From the NCBI GenBank assembly GCA_900768185.1, contig CAAGCB010000037.1:1-20860 (forward strand): DNA of 20,860 bases, written 5' to 3'. Both the position numbers and the translations under genes were made by a program. The notes under the pieces are model-generated. The model made no database searches, had not been told where the DNA came from, and saw nothing but the letters and a program-made list of their open reading frames with translations. Below, piece by piece: positions 1-7,653 of the stretch; the stretch's first letter is position 1; each line of letters begins with the position of its first letter. This stretch comes from Alphaproteobacteria bacterium. GTDB lineage: Bacteria > Pseudomonadota > Alphaproteobacteria > CAAGCB01 > CAG-977.

Positions 1-446
1 ATGTTTCCGGCGACTTCAAGCGTTTGAGCGACCTTGACCGCGCCGTTCAAGTCGATTTCGGCGGCATCGATGACGAACTTTGACGTTTTGACGGCGATTT
101 CATGCCCGCGCTTCAATCGGATTTCGTCGCCCTCGTCGGTGTAAAGCGCGACTTCGCCCGCCTGCAATCCTTTCAACCGGAACTTTCTGTTTTCCGCAGA
201 AATGACAATGCCGTTCGACCGATCCCCGCCGACAAACAAAAGCGTCGCCACGGAACCGACCGGAGGAACGGAAGTCAAGCCGTAGTTCTGCGCCCGTTCA
301 ATACCGCTTTTCAGTTCCCCGTCCAGCAAAGCCGCTTGGCAGACCTGAACGGCGGCGTCATCAGCGACGGCTTTCAAAACGCCGCGTCCGACCATCAGCA
401 AAACACGGGATTTAATGTTTGTTAAAAGCCTGTTTAAAGCGTCCAT
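1..446 (-). CDS. Baseplate assembly/spike protein, Mu gp45-like (partial, 3' end cut by window)
   Basis: This gene starts at an ATG at 446 and runs off the left edge after 148 codons, so the C-terminus is missing. A strong ribosome binding site (GGAGGGACGA) sits just upstream, 10 bases after the stop of the hub gene. The N-terminus (MDALNRLLTNIKSRVLLMVG) and the segment with 'NYGLTSVPPVGSVATLLFVGG' style residues followed by 'GEVALYTDEGDEIRLKRG' are typical of the gpV/gp45 baseplate spike family: an OB-fold domain, then the start of a beta-helical shaft ('IDAAEIDLNGAVKVAQTLEVAG'). In Mu-type virions this protein forms the central membrane-piercing spike under the tail tube. Its place directly after the gp44-type hub gene fits. 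The family call rests on motif recognition plus gene order; no search was run. Confidence 0.85.
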   Translation of the reverse strand, partial: MDALNRLLTNIKSRVLLMVGRGVLKAVADDAAVQVCQAALLDGELKSGIERAQNYGLTSVPPVGSVATLLFVGGDRSNGIVISAENRKFRLKGLQAGEVALYTDEGDEIRLKRGHEIAVKTSKFVIDAAEIDLNGAVKVAQTLEVAGN

Positions 447-456
447 TCGTCCCTCC

Positions 457-1509
457 TTACTTGATTTCAATCTCGTCGGGCGGCAACAGACCGCTTTCGT
501 CTTTGGACTTTTGAACGACGGGCAAACGTTTGTAGGCGTCGGGACTGACAAGGGTCAGCTTTGTTTTCGCACCCGCTTTGTCCAACGAAAAAACGACCTG
601 CTTGATCAGCAGTTTCGCGTCAACGCCCCAGCGCGGGATTGAAACGCGGGAAAGCGTGTTTTTGCGCCACAAAACGCCGTCGCTTTGCGTCCACCCCTGA
701 ACCGTGATATTGATGCCCGCGCAACAGCCCGAACGGACGCAAGCTTCCCATGCCGCCATATCGCTGACGGACACGCCCGCTTCGGCGTTTTGAACGACTT
801 GCAGCAAGGGACGGTAGCGTTTGACGTTCAAATCCCGCGACGTTCCCGTGGCGTTTGCGCTTTCCTGCGTGTCGTCGATCAGCGACGTTTGATTTTTGAC
901 CGTGTAATCCGAAAAACGGTTCGACCAGTCGGCGGAAAACGCGGCTTCCAGTATGTTTTCGCCGTAAATCAAGCTGTCCGCCGTTCCGTTCAATCCCGCC
1001 CGCGTCAGCACCAAGTTGCCCGCTTCGTCCGATGTCGCCAAAACGGCGCGCGCCTTGGCGGCTCTGTCCAAAGCGTCGAACACGCTTTCCCCCGGCTGGA
1101 TTTTAAAGGATTTGAACGCTTCGCCCGTGTCGCCGACCTGATTGACGACCTTGATTTTAAACGGGGCGCACAGCTTGATCGCGATTTCGCACAGCGTCAG
1201 ATTGAACCATTCGTCAGGCTCCGCCATGACGGAACATTCCGCCAGATCCACGGTTTTATCCGCGCCGCCCAAAGTCAAACCGCAATCGTCCGCCGACAAA
1301 TTCGCCGCTGTTCTACTGATGTAGCCGGAACAAACGGTTTGATTTTCCAGTTTCAAAACAGCCGAAGCACCGGGGTAAATCATAATGTCGCCCGCTTGTT
1401 CGGCGGAAACGGCGAATTCGCCCGCAATCGCGTCAATCGCGCCGACGGCTTGCAGTGCCGTCCAGCCCTTGTAAATCATACCGTCCACGGTCAGCGACGC
1501 ACCGATCAT
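457..1509 (-). CDS. Baseplate hub protein, Mu gp44/gpP-like
   Basis: This 350-residue protein has the usual length for the Mu gp44 (gpP) hub, the trimeric structure at the tail tip that joins tube and spike. The N-terminus (MIGASLTVDGMIYKGWTALQ) and the block containing 'SVFDALDRAAKARAVLATSD', followed by 'GNLVLTRAG', match the gpD/gp27-like hub pattern, in which a short cofactor-like domain precedes 'L.R.G' strands. The start ATG at 1509 overlaps the stop of the preceding gene by four bases (ATGA), which implies translational coupling. The C-terminus ends in 'ESGLLPPDEIEIK'. It lies between the DNA-circularisation protein and the gp45-type spike gene, exactly the Mu order. Nothing looks truncated. 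Confidence 0.85.
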   Translation of the reverse strand: MIGASLTVDGMIYKGWTALQAVGAIDAIAGEFAVSAEQAGDIMIYPGASAVLKLENQTVCSGYISRTAANLSADDCGLTLGGADKTVDLAECSVMAEPDEWFNLTLCEIAIKLCAPFKIKVVNQVGDTGEAFKSFKIQPGESVFDALDRAAKARAVLATSDEAGNLVLTRAGLNGTADSLIYGENILEAAFSADWSNRFSDYTVKNQTSLIDDTQESANATGTSRDLNVKRYRPLLQVVQNAEAGVSVSDMAAWEACVRSGCCAGINITVQGWTQSDGVLWRKNTLSRVSIPRWGVDAKLLIKQVVFSLDKAGAKTKLTLVSPDAYKRLPVVQKSKDESGLLPPDEIEIK

Positions 1510-2723
1510 ACCAACACCTCCAGCTTTGTTTTCGCGGGAACGAACAACGGGTTTTTGATTTTGTTGCGAACGACGATTTCGTCGGCTTTGGCGTAATCGC
1601 CGTACAGTTCGTAAGCGATGACGCAGACGGGCAGAACGCTGTCCGTTTTGTAATGCGATACCTTTTTCAAATCCGCCGATTGTTCCGTAACCGCCTCGAC
1701 GACCGTCTTTTGCAAATTCAGCAAGCCCTGCGACAACGCGATGTTTTTGGTGGACACGATTTCCGTTTCCAAAACGTCCGCCAGTTCGTCGCGCAGGGAA
1801 ACGGCTTCGTCATAACTGTCGAAATCGATATTCGGAACGGTCTGAACGGCGGCGACGACAGCCGTCTGGCGAATGACGGCGGACAACGCCGTTTCGTTTT
1901 GGTCAATCTGCCGTTTCAATTTCGCGGCGATGTTTTTCTTGGTCTTTGACGACCCGAAGTCGTAGAAAAAGCGGCGTTGGGCAATCAGTTTCGATTTGTC
2001 GGACAGGCTGGGGAATTTGAACAAATCCAGCAGATTTTGCTGAAACCCCGCGCCGCCCGCCAACGCTTTCAGCGGATTATCCGAAAACGCGTCAATCACG
2101 GCGTTCCATTCGGCGACGGAATTATACAGCTCCGCCGTTCCTTCCTGAAACTCTTTGACTCCGGCGGCGACATCGGAAACGGGTTCAAGAACCGTTTTCA
2201 TCAGCGCGTTCAATTTTGTGGTGCTCAGATCCGCCAAAGACGCGGGCAGTCCCGCCAAGTCGAATTTATCCGCAAACTCCGCCGCCGACAAAATCGACGC
2301 TTTGTCCGCCGCTTCGGAAAGCTTTCCCAAAAAATCCGTCGTGATGAAAAGCCCGTCTTCAAACTCGGCGCGAATGAATCGCATGGTGATTTGCGCGTAC
2401 CCGCCGTCGTCCTTGACGCGGACGACGGTATAGCTGTCCGGAACGACCGTGGACGTTTTGTGCCGATAAGGGTGAACCAGCGCGCCTGAACCGCTTTCGT
2501 TCAGCGCGTCTTCCAGCTGTTCCAGATTTTTGGCGTAATCTCCCAGCAAAAAGCCCGTTACCGTATAGATTTCGTCCTTTTTGCCCAAATCCTGAACCGT
2601 GCCGATGTCGCGACCGGGGAATTCGTTATGCACGATTCTGCGCCCGAATTCGTCTTCGATTTTTTCGACAAAGAACGGTACACCTTTGAACGACGCTTCG
2701 CTTAAATCGTCTTTCCACCCCAT
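1506..2723 (-). CDS. DNA circularisation/tail protein, Mu gp43 (gpN)-like
   Basis: A 405-residue protein whose first 110 residues carry the DNA-circularisation N-terminal domain signature (DNA_circ_N): 'WKDDLSEASFKGVPFFVE', then 'GRRIVHNEFPGRD', 'VTGFLLGDYA' and 'ALVHPYRH'. The family name comes from older work on Mu N. In the virion the protein is a baseplate/tail component next to the tape measure. The rest is largely helical and ends with 'LPVCVIAYELYGDYAKADEIVVRNKIKNP', a short LysM-like or domain X-like tail region often seen in this family. The ATG at 2723 lies one base after the tape-measure stop. Gene order (gp42, gp43, gp44) supports the call. Confidence 0.88.
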   Translation of the reverse strand: MGWKDDLSEASFKGVPFFVEKIEDEFGRRIVHNEFPGRDIGTVQDLGKKDEIYTVTGFLLGDYAKNLEQLEDALNESGSGALVHPYRHKTSTVVPDSYTVVRVKDDGGYAQITMRFIRAEFEDGLFITTDFLGKLSEAADKASILSAAEFADKFDLAGLPASLADLSTTKLNALMKTVLEPVSDVAAGVKEFQEGTAELYNSVAEWNAVIDAFSDNPLKALAGGAGFQQNLLDLFKFPSLSDKSKLIAQRRFFYDFGSSKTKKNIAAKLKRQIDQNETALSAVIRQTAVVAAVQTVPNIDFDSYDEAVSLRDELADVLETEIVSTKNIALSQGLLNLQKTVVEAVTEQSADLKKVSHYKTDSVLPVCVIAYELYGDYAKADEIVVRNKIKNPLFVPAKTKLEVLV

Positions 2724-2724
2724 G

Positions 2725-4224
2725 TCACACCCCCGCCAAAGTTCTGGTCAGCCCGATTTCCGTTCTGTCGGCATCGGAATTGACCACGTTCAGCCGCGTT
2801 CCGGACGGCAGATTTTCACCGCGAATGACGACCTCCGTCCGCAAAGTTTTATCCTCTCGTCTGACCGGAGCTTGCGGCGCGGGCGAAACAACGGCGGAAT
2901 CGTCAAACAGGACGGGACGGCGCATCGGCGTTTCGGAAACGGTTTTCACGGCATCGTCCGGCGCATCGTTTTCGCGCTTTTCCCGTTTGCCGAAGATTTT
3001 TTCCAGCAGCCACCCCGTGCCGCTTTCGATAATCGAAGCGATTTTCAACGACCAGTCGGCGATTTTCTTTAACGCCACACCCGCCGCGAACAGAATGACG
3101 ACGAACTGTCCGATCGGATTGGTCAGCAAAACCAGCCCGAACGCCGCCAAAGCCTTGACCAATACGCCCAAAGAAACCAGCAGCGCGCCGGACATAACCC
3201 CCGCCAGCATCAGCAGGGCGTTTTTAAACCCGCCGACAAAGCCGACCGCGGTTTGCACAAAGTCAGCAAAACCTTTCAACGCGTCCCACGCGTCGGCGAC
3301 CGCCGATTTCGCGGTGTTGAATCCGTCTATAAACGCTTGCCCCGTTTTTTGCGCCCATTGCTGCAAAGTGCCGTCGTCCGCCATCGCGTCAACCTTGTCC
3401 AGCAAAGCGGAAAGCTCCGTTTTCAGCCAAGAAAACACACCGCTTTCCATGACCATTTTTGCAAACCGCGTCCATTGGTCGGACAGATTGGACACCATGC
3501 CCGACCACGTTTGCGACAGTCCGTCCATCGCGCCCGTATAACCTTTGCGGTTGAAAACCTCGTACACCATTTTTTCCATGGCTTCCATGTTGCGGACATC
3601 GGCGTAAAGCGTGACTTTCTGTTTATCCTTGTCAAAAAAGGTATAGGTCATCTTGCGCCCGATCAGTTTGTAAATGCCGCCGATTGCCGTCCGCAGCTGT
3701 TCAAACTGTCCAGACTTGGCTTTTCCGACGGCATCAACCAGCTGCATCAGCGGCTTGCCGGAAGCCGCCGCCGCGTCGCCGATGGACAGCAGACTGCCGT
3801 TCACCGGGTCAATCCCAGACGAAACCAGATTTTTATAGGCCTCCGTGACTTCGCTCAGCTCGTAAGGTGTTTTGACGGCGAAATCGGAAATCCAGTCCAT
3901 GGCTTTTTGGGCGCGTTCCGACGACCCTTCCAGCGTTGTCAAAACCGTTTCCATATCCTCGAATGTCGCCGCCACGTCCAAAAAGTTCCGCTTGAACCCC
4001 CAAGCCAGCCCCGTGCCGACGACCGCCGTTTTCACCGCCAAACCGCTTAACGCCGACAGCGCGGTTGAAAACGACGCTTTCAAGTCCTTGAAAGAAGAAG
4101 ACAAGCCCGAAAAACCGTCTTTGAAGCCTGCGACCATTCGGCGCAGAGCGGACGACAGTCTTGACAGACCGCCGCTCATCGCGTCAAACAGCTTGACTTT
4201 TAAACTGAGTTCCTCTTTTGCCAT
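2725..4224 (-). CDS. Tail tape measure protein, Mu gp42-like
   Basis: The reading frame is open up to 4356, but the likely start is the ATG at 4224 (protein MAKEELSLKVKLFDAM...), preceded by the purine-rich GAAAGAAGAAGAAC. Upstream codons of this frame overlap the tail chaperone genes and look like arginine-rich shadow sequence. The 499-residue product has an N-terminal helical region, the tape-measure motif region 'FEDMETVLTTLEGSSERAQKAMDW' with 'DFAVKTPYELSEVTEAYKNLVSSGI', and hydrophobic segments around residues 325-400 ('NALLMLAGVMSGALLVSLGV', then 'FVVILFAAGVAL'). This protein sets tail length and passes into the host envelope during DNA injection. It is short for a myovirus. The start lies inside the frameshift extension of the chaperone gene (overlap 4200-4224), as is usual for this pair. 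Confidence 0.88.
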   Translation of the reverse strand: MAKEELSLKVKLFDAMSGGLSRLSSALRRMVAGFKDGFSGLSSSFKDLKASFSTALSALSGLAVKTAVVGTGLAWGFKRNFLDVAATFEDMETVLTTLEGSSERAQKAMDWISDFAVKTPYELSEVTEAYKNLVSSGIDPVNGSLLSIGDAAAASGKPLMQLVDAVGKAKSGQFEQLRTAIGGIYKLIGRKMTYTFFDKDKQKVTLYADVRNMEAMEKMVYEVFNRKGYTGAMDGLSQTWSGMVSNLSDQWTRFAKMVMESGVFSWLKTELSALLDKVDAMADDGTLQQWAQKTGQAFIDGFNTAKSAVADAWDALKGFADFVQTAVGFVGGFKNALLMLAGVMSGALLVSLGVLVKALAAFGLVLLTNPIGQFVVILFAAGVALKKIADWSLKIASIIESGTGWLLEKIFGKREKRENDAPDDAVKTVSETPMRRPVLFDDSAVVSPAPQAPVRREDKTLRTEVVIRGENLPSGTRLNVVNSDADRTEIGLTRTLAGV

Positions 4225-4618
4225 TGTTCTTCTTCTTTCAATCGCTCTTGCGCCATTTTCACCCAATACGCCAAATCGTCGGCGTTCATCGCCATCACTC
4301 GGTCGATATCGATGTAAAAGGGGTATCCGGCAAGCAGTCTGACGGCGCGTTCCCAATCTGCGGGGAAGGACTGATAAAATTTGAAATAATCTTATAGACC
4401 TCCGTCATATCGGCGACGTCCATGCGTTCCAGCTTCGCCTTTTCCGTTCCCGTCGTCCGGCTTGCCAATGTCAGCATATCGTCAAATGACACTTCGACGT
4501 TGCGTTTCAGTTCAATCCCGCGGAAATCGCCAGCCGTCGGACGGCGCACGGTCAATTCCGTGACGGTTTCATGTTCTCCCCATGCAATCGGGGTTTTAAG
4601 GGTGTATTTAACGACCAT
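4200..4618 (-). CDS. Tail assembly chaperone, predicted -1 frameshift fusion product
   Basis: A -1 shift at AAATTTT (minus strand, 4382 to 4376) joins the first 81 residues of the frame-0 chaperone to a 58-codon extension ending at TAA 4202-4200, giving a 139-residue protein. The extension reads FYQSFPADWERAVRLLAG..., then 'AMNADDLAYWVKMAQERLKE'. That last part strongly resembles the small 'hydrophobic-DDLxYWxxxA' extension modules seen in E+E' and gp41 frameshift products of P2 and Mu relatives. The extension has no start codon of its own that would give a sensible gene. It overlaps the tape measure start by 25 bases. What is seen is the heptamer in the correct phase and the protein-like extension; that frameshifting occurs is inferred from the well-established pattern in phage tail genes. 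Confidence 0.8.
4295..4618 (-). CDS. Tail assembly chaperone, frame-0 product (Mu gp41-like)
   Basis: This 107-residue frame-0 product starts at the ATG at 4618, in a TAATG overlap with the tube gene stop. The core 'LKTPIAWGEHETVTELTVRRPTAGDFRGIE' and 'LTLASRTTG' with 'LERMDVADM' are typical of the Mu gp41/FluMu tail assembly protein family. In tailed phages the chaperone coats the tape measure during tail assembly and is made in two forms by ribosomal frameshifting. Residues after 81 (ISPSPQIGNAPSDCLPD...) have low-complexity, non-conserved character, as expected when the functional continuation lies in another frame; see the separate entry for the frameshifted form. It sits between tube and tape measure genes. 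Confidence 0.85.
   Translation of the reverse strand: MVVKYTLKTPIAWGEHETVTELTVRRPTAGDFRGIELKRNVEVSFDDMLTLASRTTGTEKAKLERMDVADMTEVYKIISNFISPSPQIGNAPSDCLPDTPFTSISTE
4376..4382 (-). other. Slippery heptamer for programmed -1 ribosomal frameshift
   Basis: On the minus strand the sequence reads A AAT TTT in phase with the chaperone frame (codons TCA AAT TTT ATC). This is a perfect X XXY YYZ heptamer: after slippage both tRNAs re-pair on AAA and TTT. Reading resumes at TAT CAG TCC in the frame that encodes the conserved extension. No obvious strong downstream stem-loop was identified by eye. Confidence 0.8.
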
Positions 4619-4983
4619 TAAACAATCTCCTCCGCATCTGTTCCCGTGAATTTGACGGGGACGGTTCCCTCTTCGCAGGCGACCGTTCCTTCCCCGCTGT
4701 AAAAGGCGTTTTTAAGAGAAATCGTCTTGCCGTTTTTCAACGACAGCGTGACGGTTTTGTTTTTCATCTGAACCAAAGCGGCGATGTCCAGCTCTTCGCT
4801 GTCCTGAATTTCACCCTCGATATAGGGTTCCTGCGCCGTTTCCTTGTACCCGATGACTTTCAGGTTCGCCCCGAAAATCGGTTCGCGCTTCGGGTGTCCC
4901 AAGTTGTACGACCATTGCCCTTTGGCTTCCATCAATCCGCCGTCGGTCTTGACCTCGATGGCTCCGGCTACTCTTAACGTCAT
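4618..4983 (-). CDS. Tail tube protein, Mu gp40-like
   Basis: A 121-residue protein, close to the roughly 118 residues of Mu gp40 (gpM). It polymerises as the inner tube inside the contractile sheath. The pattern is all-beta, with 'GAIEVKTDGGLMEAKGQWSY', a conserved 'GYKETAQEPYIEGEIQDSEELDI' segment and 'LVQMKNKTVTLSLKNGKTISLKNAFYSGEGTVACEEGTVPVKFTG', which matches the Tail_tube family in phages of the Mu group. The gene starts at the ATG at 4983, nine bases after the sheath stop, behind the purine-rich AAGGAGGAAAC. The stop overlaps the chaperone start (TAATG). Order sheath-tube-chaperone-tape measure is canonical. Confidence 0.9.
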   Translation of the reverse strand: MTLRVAGAIEVKTDGGLMEAKGQWSYNLGHPKREPIFGANLKVIGYKETAQEPYIEGEIQDSEELDIAALVQMKNKTVTLSLKNGKTISLKNAFYSGEGTVACEEGTVPVKFTGTDAEEIV

Positions 4984-4992
4984 GTTTCCTCC

Positions 4993-6447
4993 TTATCGTA
5001 CAAAAGCGATTTGCGTGGCGACCACGTCCAGCTTGTTCATCAAATCGGGCGGCAGCAGAACGTCCAGACGGTTGCGGTTGGACGCGTTGCGCTCGACTTT
5101 CAAATTCTTTTTGAAATCGTCGAAGTTTTCGACCAGCCCGTTTTCGGCGTGAGTTTTGAACCACACGACGGCTTCGGCTTTCATGGTCGCGGGGGTCATC
5201 ACTTTCGCCCCCGTCGCACCGTCGTCGCCCAGCTTCCAGTTCTGGTATTTGCGGGCGATGTAGTTGCGCCAGTCGTAACGCAAATACCCCAGCAACAGCG
5301 GAACATTCACGTCCTGATACGCGGTGTCCGCCGCGCCCGCCGAGTTTGTCTTGTAGGTCGTAATCGCCTGTTCGATGACCGCCGTTCCGTCAACGGATCG
5401 GGTGAAAGTGGAAATACCGTCGTGCAACAGCAGATTCCTTTCCTCGTCCGTGAACTGTTCTTCCGCCGATCCGGTCATGATGCCGTTCAAGGCGTAGCGG
5501 AACGGCGCGGCGGGGTCGTTCGACGCATACAGCGCAACCGTCGCCATGTAAGAGGCCGCAACGGCGTACAGCGGACTTTTCAACCCGTGCGCGTTCAGGA
5601 GCGTAAGGTGCTTGTCGTTCAAAGCGGCGCCCTTTTCCCCCAGCGCGGACAATTCCCCGCCGAGTGCGCCGAATGCCACTCCCTCAATCGCGCGCAAGGC
5701 TGACCAGCGGCTTTCCAGCTCCGTTTTCAAAGCGGAAAGATTCGCCGCGTCCGTGTACGGCGTTGCGATAAAGTTATAATGCGCGTCCCCGATGGCGGCG
5801 ATAACGTCGCCGATATCGGGATTGGTCGCGCCGCCCGTCAAATCCGTAACCGCCACGGTCAAACCCGCGGGCAAGGTTTCCCCATCGTAATGGTTCAGGT
5901 GAACGGACATATTGCCGCATTCGCCCTTGTGCTTGGCGGTCAACGTGACGACACCCGCTTCGCACGCCGCCGTGACGGGCAGTTCCCCGTCGGCGGAAAC
6001 AGCCGCCGCCAACGCCTGCGCGATGTCCGCTGCCGCGTTGGATTTCGACACGCCGACGGGAACGCGGTAATCTCCGACATACAGGCAAAGCGTCCCGCTT
6101 TCGCCCGCTGTTCCGGTAATCGTGACCGTCGCCGCCGCGGCAGAACCCGATGCGGCGTCGTCAACGGCTATGGCGTACAGATCCGTCACCTTGTTGGCGT
6201 TTTTAACGTCGCTGATCATGCGCGCCAGCATGGAGCCTTTGCCGAACAAAGTCCGTCCCTGTTCCACCGAAGTAACGCGCTTGACCGTCAAAGCGGGCGC
6301 GGAACCGTCGGACAGTTTCTGACCGACAACCAGCATTTTCATCGGCTGGACGCTTGCCCCCGAAACCGCGTTGTCCGAATTGAATTCGCACCAGACAAAC
6401 GGCACCAGCCAGTTGTTCGGGATTTGAGCAAAAGAAATGTCGCCCAT
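4993..6447 (-). CDS. Contractile tail sheath protein, Mu gp39 (gpL)-like
   Basis: A 484-residue protein, matching the roughly 495 residues of Mu gpL. It forms the contractile sheath around the tail tube. It has the N-terminal 'ISFAQIPNNWLVPFVWCEFN' region with the conserved 'GASVQPMKMLVVGQ' strand, a middle insertion rich in Ala/Gly/Thr, and the C-terminal handshake-type region ending 'DVLLPPDLMNKLDVVATQIAFVR'. The ATG at 6447 follows the short gp38-type gene stop by one base (TAAATG), with the purines GAAAAGAAAGGAAAA upstream. The gene is intact. Confidence 0.92.
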   Translation of the reverse strand: MGDISFAQIPNNWLVPFVWCEFNSDNAVSGASVQPMKMLVVGQKLSDGSAPALTVKRVTSVEQGRTLFGKGSMLARMISDVKNANKVTDLYAIAVDDAASGSAAAATVTITGTAGESGTLCLYVGDYRVPVGVSKSNAAADIAQALAAAVSADGELPVTAACEAGVVTLTAKHKGECGNMSVHLNHYDGETLPAGLTVAVTDLTGGATNPDIGDVIAAIGDAHYNFIATPYTDAANLSALKTELESRWSALRAIEGVAFGALGGELSALGEKGAALNDKHLTLLNAHGLKSPLYAVAASYMATVALYASNDPAAPFRYALNGIMTGSAEEQFTDEERNLLLHDGISTFTRSVDGTAVIEQAITTYKTNSAGAADTAYQDVNVPLLLGYLRYDWRNYIARKYQNWKLGDDGATGAKVMTPATMKAEAVVWFKTHAENGLVENFDDFKKNLKVERNASNRNRLDVLLPPDLMNKLDVVATQIAFVR

Positions 6448-6609
6448 TTATTTTCCTTTCTTTTCCGTAATGATTTCGACTTCGCCGGACGCGGCTCTGC
6501 GCCGCCAGTAAGTCGTCAATTCAACCGAAACGCCGTTTTCGGGAATCGGTGTTTTCGTCGCCGGATCAAGCACGCGCTTTTTCCCGACAGGTTTAATCTT
6601 CACCCGCAT
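6448..6609 (-). CDS. Small tail protein, Mu gp38-like (DUF2635)
   Basis: A 53-residue ORF starts at ATG 6609, behind GGGAGGAACAG, and stops at TAA immediately before the sheath gene. The protein (MRVKIKPVGKKRVLDPATKT, then PIPENGVSVELTTYWRRRAASGEV) has the DUF2635 pattern 'V.P..g..V.DP.t...lp..G..V....yW.Rrl..GdV'. Members sit directly before the sheath gene in Mu-type phages and have unknown function. It overlaps the end of the gp37-type gene by 17 bases. Confidence 0.85.
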   Translation of the reverse strand: MRVKIKPVGKKRVLDPATKTPIPENGVSVELTTYWRRRAASGEVEIITEKKGK

Positions 6610-7144
6610 CTGTTCCTCCCAATTCAATAATGTCCTCGGCGGTCAATCCCGCTTCGTAATCCGTTTTGCACGTCAGCCAATCCGCCAAATCAAAGTCCGG
6701 ATCGGCTTCAATATCGGCATAAGACACCGTCTGCATCGTCAGTTCCGCCGCGTGGCACAAAATCCCGCAAAACATGACGGGTTGACTGGACGCGACCTGA
6801 ACAAACCCCGTATCGTCCGCCGATTTCAGCGGCGACGTTCTGAACGCCCGTCTGATCGCGTCGATTTTCGCGTCGAACAGGATTTCCGATGCCGCCGCGT
6901 CGGTCAGCCCCATAAACCCCGTGATTTTCCAGTCCTGCCAAACTTTGGTCTTTTGCGCCGACAAGGCTTCTTCACGTACGGCGGCGCGATGCACGAACCA
7001 GCCGCACAGTTCTTTACCTTTCATATAGAAATCCCGCAAAGCGTCGGGGGCTTTGGCATAGCGTTCAAACGGCTGCACTTTGCCGATGTCGGGGATTTCC
7101 GATATTTTTCTGACGATTTCGTTTCTGATTTCCTGCGTGTTCAT
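6593..7144 (-). CDS. Tail completion/terminator-type protein, Mu gp37-like
   Basis: A 183-residue protein in the position of Mu gp37 (DUF1834 group). It sits between the neck protein and DUF2635/sheath genes, where tail terminators are expected. The N-terminus 'NTQEIRNEIVRKISEIPDIGKVQPFERYAK' is typical: a helix followed by a strand about the 'G.V.p..R' turn. Later 'KVWQDWKITGFMGLTDAAASEILFDAKIDAIRRAFR' and 'YADIEADPDFDLADWLTCKTDYEAG' give the C-terminal part. The start ATG at 7144 overlaps the preceding gene stop by four bases. Role as tail terminator is inferred from family position. Confidence 0.75.
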   Translation of the reverse strand: MNTQEIRNEIVRKISEIPDIGKVQPFERYAKAPDALRDFYMKGKELCGWFVHRAAVREEALSAQKTKVWQDWKITGFMGLTDAAASEILFDAKIDAIRRAFRTSPLKSADDTGFVQVASSQPVMFCGILCHAAELTMQTVSYADIEADPDFDLADWLTCKTDYEAGLTAEDIIELGGTDAGED

Positions 7145-7653
7145 TGTTTTGCCGCCTTTTTGATTTCACGCGCCACCTGTTCCGGGACGACGCTTAAAAT
7201 ACGTTCGACCTGCGTTTTGTTCGCCGCAAAAGCTTTGGCGAACATTCGCGCTCCTTTCGTGCCGCGCGCCTTGATTTTCCAAGCAATAGAGCGGGCGACG
7301 GGTTCGACGGAAACAATCGGCAGTCCCAGTTTTTTCAAAACCCACCGCTTAATCGGTTCCAGCGGCGGATAGTGCGGCTTCGTTCCCAATTCGACGCAAA
7401 CGGCGTAATCCAGCGGCGACGACACGACACCCACCAGCCCGTCAAAGCTTGAACGGTACGGCTGTTGCGCCGTAATGCTGTCGCGCAGCAGTCCCGACAC
7501 CCCGAACGGCGTGCGTTCCTTGACTTCGCGTTCCAGCAAAGCCGTCGCTTTCGTCAAAGCGCGAACGCCGACCTTTTCGACGATTTCCGGCGCGGACTTG
7601 AACGCTGCGGTCAGTTCGACCGCTCCGTCGATTTCATAAACGGGTTCAGTCAT
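7141..7653 (-). CDS. Neck/tail completion protein, HK97 gp10-like
   Basis: The frame is open to 7674, but the start with an AGGAGG seven bases upstream is the ATG at 7653 (MTEPVYEIDGAVEL...), giving 170 residues. The sequence 'ALTKATALLEREVKERTPFGVSGLLRDSI' followed by 'GVVSSPLDYAVCVELGTKPHYPP' is the HK97 gp10-like family pattern: a helix, 'tP..tG.L..Si', then 'yA.yvE.Gt..hpP'. Such proteins act at the head-tail junction. The gene overlaps the upstream connector by 8 bases and the downstream gp37-type gene by 4. In Mu itself the equivalent position uses different genes, so this module is of HK97 flavour. Confidence 0.8.
   Translation of the reverse strand: MTEPVYEIDGAVELTAAFKSAPEIVEKVGVRALTKATALLEREVKERTPFGVSGLLRDSITAQQPYRSSFDGLVGVVSSPLDYAVCVELGTKPHYPPLEPIKRWVLKKLGLPIVSVEPVARSIAWKIKARGTKGARMFAKAFAANKTQVERILSVVPEQVAREIKKAAKQ

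Noticed and set aside
685..1596. Long plus-strand ORF (303 codons) opposite the hub gene
   Set aside because: It is antisense to a well-supported gene, rich in Arg/Gln/Phe as expected from the complement of GC-rich minus-strand codons, and has no family features. The same holds for plus-strand frames at 3253-4050, 5011-5703, 5779-6630, 9100-9765 and 14153-14980.
4225..4356. N-terminal extension of the tape measure frame (MGTRRQTACRIPL...)
   Set aside because: This stretch overlaps the chaperone gene and its frameshift extension and is arginine-rich shadow sequence; the ATG at 4224 with a purine-rich leader is the better start.
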